Notes: a model not told the origin generated them from the letters alone. Shown: positions 25,370 to 34,122, numbered from the stretch's first letter. The stretch: 64,000 nt of DNA from Maritimibacter sp. HL-12 (GCF_900177545.1 NZ_FXBQ01000001.1:2350122-2414121); one strand, 5' to 3'. Numbers and translations: made by a program.

Positions 25370-26869
25370 ATGGGGCTGTTCGACCGGTTTCGCCGCTCCA
25401 GTGGAAGCGGACCCGCTGCCGTGCGTGCGCGTCTCGAAGGCGCCATGTCCAAACGCCGGCTGCGGGGCTGGAACCCGCCACTGGAAAACATCAATTCGCT
25501 GGTCGCGTCGGGCGGCCCGAAGCTGCTGGCCCGCGCCCGGGAACTGGTGGTCACCAACGGCTATGCGGCGAATGCCTGCGAGGCCTTCGCGTCCAACATG
25601 GTGGGGGATGGCATCAAGCCATCCTCGCTGATCGAGGATGCGAAATTGCGCGATCAGGTCCAGCGGCTCTGGCTCGCCTGGACGGATGAGGCCGATGCCG
25701 ACGGGCTGACCGATTTCTACGGGCTGCAGGCCATGGTCGCGCGGGAGATGTTTGTGGCGGGCGAGTGCTTCGTGCGGATGCGGCCGCGCCGGGCTGAAGA
25801 TGGCCTGCTGGTGCCGCTGCAGATGCAGCTGCTGCAATCGGAAATGCTGCCTTTTGAAAAGACCGGCACGGCCGCCAACGGTAACCTGATCCGGTGCGGG
25901 ATCGAGTTCGATCTGATCGGCCGCCGGGTGGCCTATCATTTCCGCCGCAGCCATCCGGGCGACAGCACCGATCAGCGGGTGGCGGTGCCGGAAACGGTGC
26001 GCGTGGCTGCCGAGGATGTGCTGCATATCTACCGGCCGATCGACGCAGGGCAAATCCGGGGCCTCCCGCACGTGGCCCCGGCCATGGTGCGGCTGTTCCT
26101 GCTCGATCAATACGATGACGCGGAACTGGACCGGAAGAAGACCGCAGCGATGTTCGCAGGCTTCATCACCAAGACCGCGCCGGAAGACCCGATGATGGGG
26201 GAGAGCGACGCCGACCTTGACGGCGCCGCCATCGCGAGCCTTGAGCCCGGAACGATGCAGGTCCTGCTGCCTGGGGAGGACGTGAAGTTCTCCAGCCCCG
26301 CGGATGTGGGCGGCGGCTATGAGGCATTCCAATACCGCACGCTGCTTGCGGTCTCGGCCTCGCTGGGACTGCCTTACCACCTTGTGACCGGCGATGTGCG
26401 GCAGGCCAACTATTCATCCTTGCGCGCCGAACTGGTCGAGTTCCGCCGCCGCGTGCAGCAATTGCAGCACGGGGTGATTGCACATCAGCTCTGCCGGCCC
26501 ATCTGGGCGCGCTGGCTGGAGACGGCGCAGCTGGCAGGGCGTCTAACCCTTTCCGATCCCGCTGGCGCAAGGATGGTGCAGTGGATCCCGCCACGCTGGG
26601 ATTGGGTCGATCCGCTCAAGGATATCCAGGCGCAAGTGCTGGCGATGGAGGCGGGCATCACCTCACGGCGCAAGGTGGTCGAGGCCACTGGCTACGACAT
26701 CGAGGAAGTCGACCGCGAGAATGCAGCCGATGCCGCGCGAACAAAGCAGCTGAGGCTTCGCTACAGAACCGGCCCCGGCGAGACGCAGGGTGCGCGGGCT
26801 ACGCCCACCCGGACGCCGGACACGGATGCCGAGGGCACAGGGTCCGCCGAACAATCCGAACAGGAGTAA
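25370..26869 (+). CDS. Portal protein (lambda gpB-like)
   Basis: A 499-aa portal protein of the lambda family. The early part has ENINSLVASGGPKLLARARELV and NGYAANACEAFASNMVGDGI, typical of this group; the middle wing and stem lead to DLGAPYHL-type sequence (SLGLPYHLVTGDVRQANYSS). The disordered C-terminus ends in Glu/Gln/Thr. It forms the dodecameric DNA entry channel and works with the terminase and gpW next to it. Confidence 0.94.
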   Translation: MGLFDRFRRSSGSGPAAVRARLEGAMSKRRLRGWNPPLENINSLVASGGPKLLARARELVVTNGYAANACEAFASNMVGDGIKPSSLIEDAKLRDQVQRLWLAWTDEADADGLTDFYGLQAMVAREMFVAGECFVRMRPRRAEDGLLVPLQMQLLQSEMLPFEKTGTAANGNLIRCGIEFDLIGRRVAYHFRRSHPGDSTDQRVAVPETVRVAAEDVLHIYRPIDAGQIRGLPHVAPAMVRLFLLDQYDDAELDRKKTAAMFAGFITKTAPEDPMMGESDADLDGAAIASLEPGTMQVLLPGEDVKFSSPADVGGGYEAFQYRTLLAVSASLGLPYHLVTGDVRQANYSSLRAELVEFRRRVQQLQHGVIAHQLCRPIWARWLETAQLAGRLTLSDPAGARMVQWIPPRWDWVDPLKDIQAQVLAMEAGITSRRKVVEATGYDIEEVDRENAADAARTKQLRLRYRTGPGETQGARATPTRTPDTDAEGTGSAEQSEQE

Positions 26870-26873
26870 CACC

Positions 26874-27866
26874 ATGAACAGCTGGTACACGATCCGCGCC
26901 CGGGCCTCCGGGGCGGAAGTGCTGATCTATGATGAAATCGGCGCCTATGGCGTCTCGGCCAAGGGGTTTCTGGCCGAGCTGGGCGCGCTGCCGGATGACG
27001 CGCCGATCGACCTGCGGCTCAACAGCCCCGGCGGCTCGGTCTTCGATGCCGTGGCGATCTTCAACGCATTGCAGAGGCATGAGGGGAACATCACCGTCTG
27101 GATCGACGGCATCGCCGCCTCGGCCGCGAGCTACATCGCCATGGCGGGCGACGAGATCGTCATGCCGGAAAACGCTTTCCTGATTATCCATGACCCCTCC
27201 GGGCTGGTCATGGGTACGGCGGCGGACATGCGCGACATGGCCGGAACGCTCGACAAGATCGCCGCCAGCATGCTGCGCGGATATGCCGCCAAATCCGGCA
27301 AACCCGAGGAAGACATCGCCGCGCTGATGGCCACCGAGACCTGGTTCGACGCGGCCGATGCGCTGGCGGCAGGCCTCGCCACGCGCATCGCGGAGCCAGT
27401 GCGCATCGCCGCGCGCTTCGAAATTGCGCAGTTCCGTAACGCACCGCCCGGGCTGGTGGAGGCGGTCGAGGCCGCCGAACCGGAGGAGGCCGCGACAGGA
27501 TCGGACATCGTTGGAGACGCCAACGATGTCGCGCCGGCTGTTGATCCCACGCCGCCGCCCGAGGCGGACGAGCCTGACAGCACTGTTGCCGCTGCCAACA
27601 CTGCGCCGGATGCCAGCGCCATCCGGGCCGAGGCCATCGCGCATGCGCGCGCCGTGATCGATCTCTGTCGCCTTGCGGGTCAGCCGCAGATGGCAGGCCG
27701 GTTCCTGGAGGAAGACGCCAGTCTGGATCGGGTCCGCGCCAGCCTGCTTGCCGCAAAGGCCGAGGCATCACCGCAGATCAACCCCCATCACCCGCAACCC
27801 GGACGCAGCGAGACCACGCGCCCCTGGGGCGATGTCATCGCCCGCACCTTCAAACTGAAAGGCTGA
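26874..27866 (+). CDS. Head maturation protease, ClpP-type
   Basis: A 330-aa S49/ClpP-like prohead protease. The oxyanion loop region is LNSPGGSVFDAVAI, the nucleophile Ser is in GIAASAASYIAMAGD, and the catalytic His follows in FLIIHDPSG. A long acidic Ala/Pro-rich linker separates it from a C-terminal helix that may act as scaffold (as in lambda gpC/Nu3). ATG at 26874 follows AGGAG and lies four bases after the portal stop. Confidence 0.93.
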   Translation: MNSWYTIRARASGAEVLIYDEIGAYGVSAKGFLAELGALPDDAPIDLRLNSPGGSVFDAVAIFNALQRHEGNITVWIDGIAASAASYIAMAGDEIVMPENAFLIIHDPSGLVMGTAADMRDMAGTLDKIAASMLRGYAAKSGKPEEDIAALMATETWFDAADALAAGLATRIAEPVRIAARFEIAQFRNAPPGLVEAVEAAEPEEAATGSDIVGDANDVAPAVDPTPPPEADEPDSTVAAANTAPDASAIRAEAIAHARAVIDLCRLAGQPQMAGRFLEEDASLDRVRASLLAAKAEASPQINPHHPQPGRSETTRPWGDVIARTFKLKG

Positions 27867-27870
27867 ATTC

Positions 27871-28242
27871 ATGACCACGCTCACTGAAGGTCCCCATCCC
27901 GGCGGCTTCCTCGTCTGGGAAGTGCTGCGCGATTACACCCGCGAAACCGTCACCCTCGCGTCCGACGCTGGCAAGCTCGCACCCGGCACCGTGCTGGGCA
28001 AGATCACCACGGGCGGCAAGTTCACCGTGCTCACTCCCGGGGCCTCGAACGGCAGCCAGAATGCTGCCGGCATCCTCTGGGCCGATGTCGACGCCACCGA
28101 TGCCGATGCGCCTGGCGTCGTGCTCCTGCGCGGGCCGGCCATCGTGAACCGTCACGAGATCAGCTTCCCCGAGGGTGCCACCGAGGCCCAGATCACCACC
28201 GCCACCACGGCTCTGGCCGCGCTCGGCATCATCCTGCGCTGA
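27871..28242 (+). CDS. Head decoration protein (gpD-like)
   Basis: A 123-aa beta-rich protein matching the lambda gpD decoration family. Typical elements are LTEGPHPGGFLVWE near the N-terminus, then APGTVLGKITTGGKF and AAGILWADVDATDAD. gpD-type trimers stabilise expanded capsids. It lies between protease and major capsid genes, the canonical position. Confidence 0.88.
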   Translation: MTTLTEGPHPGGFLVWEVLRDYTRETVTLASDAGKLAPGTVLGKITTGGKFTVLTPGASNGSQNAAGILWADVDATDADAPGVVLLRGPAIVNRHEISFPEGATEAQITTATTALAALGIILR

Positions 28243-28266
28243 GCCTGAAACTGAAAGGACATCCCC

Positions 28267-29280
28267 ATGGCCACCATGGACATCTTCGAAGGCGATGCCT
28301 TCACCATCATCGAGCTGACCCGCGCGCTCGAAAACATCCCCTACAAGCCCGCGATCCTGTCGGGCGCGAACATCTTCGGGTCGCGCGGTGTGCGTGCGCG
28401 CACCGTGATGATCGAGAGCCGGGACGGCACGTTGTCGCTGATCCCGTTCTCGGAACGCGGCTCGGCTTATGAGAGCCAGATCCCCGAGCGCCGCGAGATG
28501 CGGGCGTTTGTGTGCCGCCAGTTCAAGAAGCAGGACGTGCTCTGGGCCTCGGAGATCCAGGCGATCCGCGACTTCGGCTCGGAAACTGCCGTGCAGCAGG
28601 TGCAGACCGAGGTCGCTCGCAAGATGGGCCGCCTGCGCAACGACGCCGAGGCCACCTTCGAGTTCCACCTCTTCAACGGCATTCAGGGCGTGGTGAAAGA
28701 TCCGAAGGACGGGGCCACGGTCATCGACTATTACACCGAGTTCAACATCACTCCGGCGGCCGAGGTGGATTTCGATCTCGACAATGCGACACCGGGCTCT
28801 GGTGCGCTGCGCAAGCGCTGCCAGGCGATGATCGAGAGCGTCGAGGATACGCTGGGCGGGCTGGCGGCTGGCCAGGTGCAGTTGCGCGCCGAATGCGGCT
28901 CGGCCTTCTTTGCCGATCTCGTGGCCCACAAGGAGGTGCGCGAGACCTATCTCAACACTGCTGCCGCTGCCGATCTGCGGGGCAGGGTAGGGGAGGAGGT
29001 CAGCTTCGGCGGTATCACCTTCCGCCGCTACCGTGGGGGACTCGGCTTTGGCGTGCCGACCGACAAGGCGTATTTCTACCCCGAGGGCGTCGAGGGGCTG
29101 TTCGAGATCTACTACGCGCCCGCCGACACGTTCGAGACGGTCAACACCGTCGGCCTGCCGCTCTATGCCCGGATGATCCCGGACCGCGACCGCGACGAAT
29201 GGGTGCGCCTCGAGATCGAAAGCAACCCGCTGCCGATCTGCACCCGCCCGCAGGTGCTGCGCGGCGCACGGCGGACCTGA
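28267..29280 (+). CDS. Major capsid protein (gpE-like)
   Basis: A 337-aa capsid protein of the lambda gpE/HK97-fold family. Recognisable parts are FTIIELTRALENIPYKP, an RREMRAFVCRQFKK loop, FEFHLFNGIQGVVKD and the C-terminal EIYYAPADTFETVNTVGLP followed by RDEWVRLEIESNPLPICTRP. It should assemble the icosahedral head. Its stop overlaps the next start (TGATG). Confidence 0.93.
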   Translation: MATMDIFEGDAFTIIELTRALENIPYKPAILSGANIFGSRGVRARTVMIESRDGTLSLIPFSERGSAYESQIPERREMRAFVCRQFKKQDVLWASEIQAIRDFGSETAVQQVQTEVARKMGRLRNDAEATFEFHLFNGIQGVVKDPKDGATVIDYYTEFNITPAAEVDFDLDNATPGSGALRKRCQAMIESVEDTLGGLAAGQVQLRAECGSAFFADLVAHKEVRETYLNTAAAADLRGRVGEEVSFGGITFRRYRGGLGFGVPTDKAYFYPEGVEGLFEIYYAPADTFETVNTVGLPLYARMIPDRDRDEWVRLEIESNPLPICTRPQVLRGARRT

Positions 29281-29591
29281 TGTCAGCCGTCGCCACGGCT
29301 CTGGACGCGCTCTTCGCCGATGACAACATCGGCCGGGAGGCGGTCTACACGCCAGAGGGCGGCGTGTCCCAACTCATCCGCGTGGTCACCCGCCGCGCGG
29401 ATGAGGTCACCGGGTTTGGGGAGGCGCGGCTCTGGTCCGAGACCGCGCGCATCGACCTGCGCGTGGCCGAGGTGCCTACCCCACGTCCTGGCGACCGCAT
29501 CGAGATCGACGGCGAGGGCTTTCTCATCCAGGGCGAGCCGGTCCGCGACCGCGAGCGGCTCGTCTGGACCGTGGATTTGAGACCAGCATGA
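29280..29591 (+). CDS. Head-tail connector protein
   Basis: A 103-aa beta-rich protein starting in the TGATG overlap with the capsid gene. Its size, IRVVTRRADEVTGFGEARLW and RPGDRIEIDGEGFLIQGEP sequence, and position suggest a gpFII-like head-tail joining protein. Family assignment is by context and fold-like appearance, not a named signature. Confidence 0.8.
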   Translation: MSAVATALDALFADDNIGREAVYTPEGGVSQLIRVVTRRADEVTGFGEARLWSETARIDLRVAEVPTPRPGDRIEIDGEGFLIQGEPVRDRERLVWTVDLRPA

Positions 29592-30223
29592 AACTGAAGC
29601 TCGACATCGATCCCGACATCGTCGCGATGATGGCGGCCGAGGTCGCGGCAGGTGAACGCGCCGTCTCGGCTGCGATCCGGGAGGCAGGGACCGGGCTAAA
29701 AGCCGCCTGGCGCGCTCAGATCACCGGCGCGGGGCTTGGCACCCGGCTCGCCAACTCGATCCGGAGCCAGACATTCCCGAGGTCGGGCGAGAGCCTGGAC
29801 GCGGCGGCACTGGTCTGGTCGAAGGCCCCGGTCATCGTGGGCGCGCACGACACCGGCCCGCTGATCCGCTCGAAGAATGGGTTTTGGCTGGCGATTCCGC
29901 TGCCCGCAGCGGGCAAGTCCCTGCGCGGCGGCCGGATCACCCCTGGTGAATGGGAACGGCGACGCGGGCTGCGCCTGCGCTTCGTCTATCGCCGGACGGG
30001 TCCGAGCTTGCTGGTGGCGGAGGGTCGGCTGAACGCGAAGGGTCAGGCGGTGGTGTCGCGCTCGAAGACCGGGCGCGGCAAGGTCACCGCGCCGATCTTC
30101 CTGCTGGTGCCGCAGGTCAAGCTGCCGAAGCGGCTGGACCTCGCGCGCGACGCCGACCGGGCGTTGGACAGCGTGCCGGGGCTGATCGTGGCGAACTGGG
30201 TGGAGGGACGGCTATCTACGTAG
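29588..30223 (+). CDS. DUF6441 family tail-completion protein
   Basis: A 211-aa protein fitting DUF6441, a phage structural family. It has an N-terminal helix (EVAAGERAVSAAIREAGTG), a basic region KAAWRAQITGAGLGTRLANSIR and a strongly basic C-terminal domain. In Rhodobacterales phages it lies between connector and tail terminator genes, as here, suggesting a neck or tail-completion role (like lambda gpZ). Overlaps the previous stop by four bases. Confidence 0.82.
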   Translation: MKLKLDIDPDIVAMMAAEVAAGERAVSAAIREAGTGLKAAWRAQITGAGLGTRLANSIRSQTFPRSGESLDAAALVWSKAPVIVGAHDTGPLIRSKNGFWLAIPLPAAGKSLRGGRITPGEWERRRGLRLRFVYRRTGPSLLVAEGRLNAKGQAVVSRSKTGRGKVTAPIFLLVPQVKLPKRLDLARDADRALDSVPGLIVANWVEGRLST

Positions 30224-30245
30224 GCTTGAAGTGCATTTTCGAGGC

Positions 30246-31247
30246 CTATTCTGCCATCTGGTATTTTACCCACAACGTACCTTTGTCCGTCAGCACAATA
30301 TCGAAAATGTACCCGTCTTCGACACCAGCTAGGCGCCGTCTATGAAGCTCGATGCCTTGCTGCTCAAGATACTTGTAAAAGGCTTGTCTTGCCTCATTGT
30401 GTGTGCGCGCCTTTTTGAAGAAAATCGCCGTACCCTTGGATTTTCCGTCGCCCGAGTGACCGACCCGAACAGAAAACAACTGCGATAGCTTTGCTCCGTT
30501 TGCGCTAGCTATCGTTATCCAGTTTTCGATCTTCGAGAGATGACGAGTGCCGCTGATCACAAGATCCCAGTCGAGTGCGGCGCAACGCTCGATAGCGTCG
30601 CGTACCAAAGACAACTCCTCGGTCAATGATTCTGATGGGATCCCGATGAACCCGGATGAGAGTTCGCCACTTGAGACGAGAAGGTTGCTTCCGTGGTTGG
30701 GGTGCACAAATTCGCATAGGGTTGCATAGTCACTGGCTGCGCGTTCATCGACCTTGGCCAGCGCTTCGAGCAAGTCGTTTGTGTGAAGCCGCTTGGCATC
30801 CTTCGGGCCGCTTTCGCCTCCATAGTACATTCGATCTACGATCTTGCGATGTTTCCGGATGGCGCGATCAACCTGGTCAAAAAGCTGCTTCGACTCGATG
30901 TCGGAAACGGCCTTCTCGAGAGCTTGATTCTGGAACGCCAGCGATGCTGTGTGCTCCATAAATGCGCGCGCTAGATTGAACAAAACAACGAGGTTGCACT
31001 GAGTTTCCGCGTCGAAAATTCCTCGCGCAATCTCGCGTGTCTTGAAGCGAAAAACCAGCGTCGAAAAGAAATGAGCAAAGGCTAGTTCGTGCAACAGGTA
31101 GGCGATCTTGACCGTTTCGTCTTCGCCCTCATCGACTGGAAGCCGAGACTTGGACCGATCCAGAAGACCATCAAAATCCTTGACGTGCTGCCAGAGCTCT
31201 TCGTTCTCCATCAGCCGCGACAATTTCGGGTATTCTTCTGACTTCAT
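30246..31247 (-). CDS. Unknown moron protein, AT-rich, against the tail operon
   Basis: A 333-aa soluble, largely helical protein. No known family could be named with confidence. It has an N-terminal helical bundle with HELAFAHFFSTLVFRFK and NLARAFMEHTASLAFQ, then CEFVHPNHGS, resembling the HEPN-like or DUF5677-type helical folds, and a C-terminal basic domain. It is markedly AT-richer than the flanking head and tail genes and runs on the opposite strand, so it is almost certainly a late insertion expressed from the lysogen. A defence or exclusion role is inferred only. Confidence 0.8.
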   Translation of the reverse strand: MKSEEYPKLSRLMENEELWQHVKDFDGLLDRSKSRLPVDEGEDETVKIAYLLHELAFAHFFSTLVFRFKTREIARGIFDAETQCNLVVLFNLARAFMEHTASLAFQNQALEKAVSDIESKQLFDQVDRAIRKHRKIVDRMYYGGESGPKDAKRLHTNDLLEALAKVDERAASDYATLCEFVHPNHGSNLLVSSGELSSGFIGIPSESLTEELSLVRDAIERCAALDWDLVISGTRHLSKIENWITIASANGAKLSQLFSVRVGHSGDGKSKGTAIFFKKARTHNEARQAFYKYLEQQGIELHRRRLAGVEDGYIFDIVLTDKGTLWVKYQMAE

Positions 31248-31357
31248 CGGTTACTCTTCTTCATTCGGCAACGCTGATGGCGCTCAATAAGGCCGTTTTC
31301 GGCATCAAACTCACGATAGTGTGTGGAACAACTTTTGAGCAAGTGTAACGGAGAACC

Positions 31358-31777
31358 ATGCCCACCCCTCGCGAAACCATCCTAACCGCGCTGCACGCGC
31401 GGCTCTCGGCGCTGCCCGCCACCGCCCTGCGCGGGGAGGTGCTGCCCGAGCGCGTGCCCGCCGCAGGCCTGCTGATCCTGCGCGAGGGCGAGCCGGGCGA
31501 GCCGGATGTCACGCTCTCGCCGCTACGCTACCACTACCAGCACCGGGCCGAGATCGAGGCTGTCGTTCAGGGGGCCGCCCGGGACGCCGCATTCGACAAG
31601 CTCGCCTCCAGCATCGGCACAGCACTCGCGGCGGACCGAACGCTGGGTGGGCTCTGCGACTGGGTCGAGGCGGAAGCGCCACGGCCGGTCGATCTGCCGG
31701 TCGAGGGCGCGGCCAGCCTGAAGGCGGCGGTGATCCCGGTCATCCTGCATTACACCACGGCCGATCCCTTGGCCTGA
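31358..31777 (+). CDS. Tail terminator-like protein
   Basis: A 139-aa protein. It begins with TPRETILTALHARLSALPAT and continues as RAEIEAVVQGAARDAAFDKLASSIGTAL, a layout like minor tail/tail-terminator proteins (gpU-like). In databases similar proteins are sometimes called acyl-CoA transferases, a propagated mislabel. GGAG precedes the ATG, and it lies immediately before the major tail gene, as expected for the terminator. Confidence 0.8.
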   Translation: MPTPRETILTALHARLSALPATALRGEVLPERVPAAGLLILREGEPGEPDVTLSPLRYHYQHRAEIEAVVQGAARDAAFDKLASSIGTALAADRTLGGLCDWVEAEAPRPVDLPVEGAASLKAAVIPVILHYTTADPLA

Positions 31778-31806
31778 CCCACCTAAAAAAAACTGAGGAG
31801 TCCAAC

Positions 31807-32745
31807 ATGGCACGTGCGCAAGGGGCGCGGGCGCAGATGGCGCTTGCGTTCGAGACGACCTATGGCACGCCGCCCGCCAGCGGCTTCACCCGCATGCCCT
31901 TCGCCAGCGCGACGCTGGGTGCGGAACAGCCGCTTCTGAACAGCGAATTGCTGGGCTATGGCCGCGATCCCCTGCCGCCGATCAAGGATGCGGTGACGGC
32001 CGACGGCAATCTGGTCGTGCCCATCGACGCGCAGGCCTTCGGGGTCTGGCTGAAGGCGGCATTCGGCCAGCCTGTCACCACCGGCACCGATCCTTACACC
32101 CATGAGTTCCAGTCGGGCGCGTGGGTTTTGCCGTCGATGTCCATCGAAACCGGCATGCCTGAGGTGCCACGGTTCGCGATGTATTCGGGCTGCGTGCTCG
32201 ATACTCTGTCGTGGCAGATGCAGCGCTCGGGCCTTCTGACCGCGACCGCGAGCCTGGTGGCACAGGGCGAAAACACCGCCACGGCGTCTGCCGCCGGCAC
32301 GCTCACTGAACTCACCCTGCAGCGCTTCGGTCATTTCAACGGCGCGATCACGCGCAACGGCACAGCGCTGGGCAACATCGTCTCGGCCGAAATCACCTGG
32401 TCCAACAATCTCGACCGCGTGGAAACCATCCGTTCGGACGGGCGCATCGATGGCGCCGACCCGTCCATCGCCGCACTGACCGGCCGGATCGAGGTCCGCT
32501 TCGCCGACCAGGTGCTGGTGGACCAGGCGATCAATGGCGATCCGTGTGAGCTGTCCTTCGCCTACACGCTGCCCTCGGGCGAAAGCCTGACGCTGACCGC
32601 ACACGCCGTCTATCTGCCCCGCCCGCGCATCGAGATCGCAGGGCCGCAGGGGGTACAGGCCACCTTCGACTGGCAGGCCGCGCGCGATGCCACGCTGGGG
32701 CGGATGTGCACCGTCACGCTGATCAACAGCATTGAGGAGTATTGA
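31807..32745 (+). CDS. Major tail tube protein
   Basis: A 312-aa beta-rich protein of the phage tail-tube type: ALAFETTYGTPPASGFTRMPF, then SGAWVLPSMSIETGMPEVP, and a C-terminal Ig-like FDWQAARDATLGRMCTVTL segment. AAACTGAGGAG precedes the ATG. It should polymerise on the tape measure to form the non-contractile tail tube. Confidence 0.9.
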   Translation: MARAQGARAQMALAFETTYGTPPASGFTRMPFASATLGAEQPLLNSELLGYGRDPLPPIKDAVTADGNLVVPIDAQAFGVWLKAAFGQPVTTGTDPYTHEFQSGAWVLPSMSIETGMPEVPRFAMYSGCVLDTLSWQMQRSGLLTATASLVAQGENTATASAAGTLTELTLQRFGHFNGAITRNGTALGNIVSAEITWSNNLDRVETIRSDGRIDGADPSIAALTGRIEVRFADQVLVDQAINGDPCELSFAYTLPSGESLTLTAHAVYLPRPRIEIAGPQGVQATFDWQAARDATLGRMCTVTLINSIEEY

Positions 32746-32748
32746 TCC

Positions 32749-33186
32749 ATGCTGCGCCTGAACCTCGCCCGCGAGCCCTACTGGCTTGGCCTTGACCTGG
32801 GCGTGCGCGTCCGGGTCGAACCCCTGACCACCGCGCTGATGGTGGCCGCGCGCAGCGACCCCGCTGTGCGCGGCCTGCCCGAGGGCACCAGCGACGATGA
32901 GATCGCGGTGGTCTTCGGCAAGGTACTGGCCGAACGCGCGATCCTCGATTGGGAGGGCGTGGGCGATGCCGATGGCAACCCGACACCCGTGACGCCCGAG
33001 GGGATCGCGGCGCTTCTCGATGTCTGGCCGATCTTCGAGCGCTTCCAGATGGGCTATGTCGCCAAGGGTCTGGAGCTGGAAGCGGAAAAAAACGCCTCCG
33101 CGCCCTCGCCGACTGGGTCTACGGCGGGGGCGAAGGCTACTGCACGGCCTGCTCGGGGCCGTGCCCGGACTGCCCCCAAATCCTGA
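32749..33186 (+). CDS. Tail assembly chaperone, short form (gpG-like)
   Basis: A 145-aa tail assembly chaperone read in the zero frame. The N-terminal part is LARDEPYWLGLDL-like (LAREPYWLGLDLGVRVRV), with a helical domain IAALLDVWPIFERFQMGYVAKGLELE. The last residues after the slippery site form a basic Ala/Arg/Lys tail (AGAKATARPARGRARTAPKS). It is the gpG equivalent; a -1 slip at 33087-33093 makes the longer GT form. Confidence 0.85.
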   Translation: MLRLNLAREPYWLGLDLGVRVRVEPLTTALMVAARSDPAVRGLPEGTSDDEIAVVFGKVLAERAILDWEGVGDADGNPTPVTPEGIAALLDVWPIFERFQMGYVAKGLELEAEKNASAPSPTGSTAGAKATARPARGRARTAPKS

Positions 33187-33425
33187 ACGCGCCGCGCAGC
33201 CATGAAGGCTGGCAGGTCTGGGACCTTGCCGGGCGATTGGGCGGCCAGATCCGCGCGGTGCCCGGCGTGGTGCTGGGCTGGGATATGAGCGCGGCGCTGG
33301 CCATGGCGGAGGCGCTCGGGGTCGATCCCCGCTCCGCTGCCGAGTTCCTGCCGGTGATCGAGGCGGTGATGGCGCGGCATCTCAACGCGCAGATGGACGG
33401 GGAGGCAGAAAGGCAGAATGGATGA
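32749..33425 (+). CDS. Tail assembly chaperone, frameshifted long form (gpGT-like)
   Basis: A -1 shift on A-AAA-AAC (33087-33093) joins the first 115 codons to the following frame, giving about 225 residues. After the shift the sequence reads KKRLRALADWVYGGG, then a CTACSGPCPDCP Cys cluster, and a T domain (RSHEGWQVWDLAGRLGGQ to QMDGEAERQNG). The T domain has no start of its own in good context. As in lambda G/GT, the ratio of forms is expected to control tail assembly with the tape measure downstream. Confidence 0.78.
33087..33093 (+). promoter_or_regulatory. -1 frameshift slippery site A_AAA_AAC
   Basis: The heptamer A AAA AAC sits in the zero frame as gaA-AAA-AAC (Glu-Lys-Asn) and matches the X_XXY_YYZ consensus; the -1 frame is open through the site and continues to 33425. 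The downstream sequence is very GC-rich (CGCCTCCGCGCCCTCGCC), able to pair, which would assist the slip. Confidence 0.82.
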
Positions 33426-33433
33426 GGCGCTGA

Positions 33434-33724
33434 TCAACCGGCCAGCGTGCGCAGGACGATCTTCGGATCCTTGTCGATCAGCGCGAGCAGAACCCGCGCC
33501 GGCCCTTCGGGGCTGCGGCGGCGCTGCTCCCAGTTCAGGAGCGTGCCCTTCTTCACCCCGATGCTGCGGGCGAACTCGGTCTGCGAGAGCCCGGTGCGCG
33601 CCCGGATCGCCCGCACATCTGGCTCGGGCAGTTCGATCTCATGGACCGTAGCCTGCCCCTCGCCCCTGGCATGGGCAAGCGCTTCCTTCAGGCCTTTCTC
33701 GATGCTCGTGAATGCGTCGCTCAT
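33434..33724 (-). CDS. higA: HigA-like XRE antitoxin
   Basis: A 96-aa antitoxin. The C-terminal half is an XRE helix-turn-helix (RTGLSQTEFARSIGVKKGTLLNWEQ) as in HigA; the N-terminus is a helical neutralising segment. Its start overlaps the toxin stop (ATGA). The toxin-first order is typical of HigBA. It should bind the operator upstream of higB and repress the pair. Confidence 0.88.
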   Translation of the reverse strand: MSDAFTSIEKGLKEALAHARGEGQATVHEIELPEPDVRAIRARTGLSQTEFARSIGVKKGTLLNWEQRRRSPEGPARVLLALIDKDPKIVLRTLAG

Positions 33725-34062
33725 CTTGTCCTCCTGTAGCTGGCCGCGAGGGCCCCACCCAGTTGTTTCACCATGTCGGTCTCGCTCGCGCTCAGGTTCG
33801 CCTTCTCGTTCTTCGCAAAGACCGTGATCAGAAAGATCGGTGCGTCCCCCTCGGGACTGAAGAAGTGGATCACCCGATACCCGCCACTCTTGCCGCCCCC
33901 GACACGCGCAAAACGAAACTTCCGCACTCCACCACCGATCGAGACCCCGGTCATCGGGTTGCGCGCCACAAAATCGATCAACGACAGCCGCTCGTCCTCC
34001 GACATCAGGCGACCCGCGCGGCGCTGGAACTCCGGTGTCTCGACGACGGTGACAATGCTCAT
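33721..34062 (-). CDS. higB: HigB/RelE-like toxin
   Basis: A 113-aa RelE/HigB-superfamily toxin, expected to be a ribosome-dependent mRNA interferase. Key stretches are ETPEFQRRAGRLMSEDERLSLIDF, GVRKFRFARVGGGKSGGYRVIHFF and FLITVFAKNEKANLS. It is the first gene of a leftward two-gene cassette inserted between the tail chaperone and tape measure genes. GGAGG lies just before its ATG. It probably stabilises the prophage or limits other phages (inference). Confidence 0.88.
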   Translation of the reverse strand: MSIVTVVETPEFQRRAGRLMSEDERLSLIDFVARNPMTGVSIGGGVRKFRFARVGGGKSGGYRVIHFFSPEGDAPIFLITVFAKNEKANLSASETDMVKQLGGALAASYRRTR

Positions 34063-34122
34063 GCCTCCATATGTGCGTCAATGGCGCATGTGTCAATGGC
34101 GTAGCCCCGTAAGGAATACTCC
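34063..34122 (-). promoter_or_regulatory. Operator/promoter region of higBA
   Basis: The gap holds two direct copies of GTCAATGGCG (34077-34086 and 34092-34101). On the minus strand the distal copy supplies TTGACA (34091-34096), and 17 bases on is CATATG (34068-34073), a possible -35/-10 pair. That pair would start RNA almost at the ATG, leaving GGAGG mostly outside, so the promoter placement is unsure. The repeats fit binding of the HigA dimer. Confidence 0.4.

Noticed and set aside
31358-31777. Acyl-CoA transferase annotation
   Set aside because: The protein is too short and lacks any such motif; it sits in the tail-terminator position.
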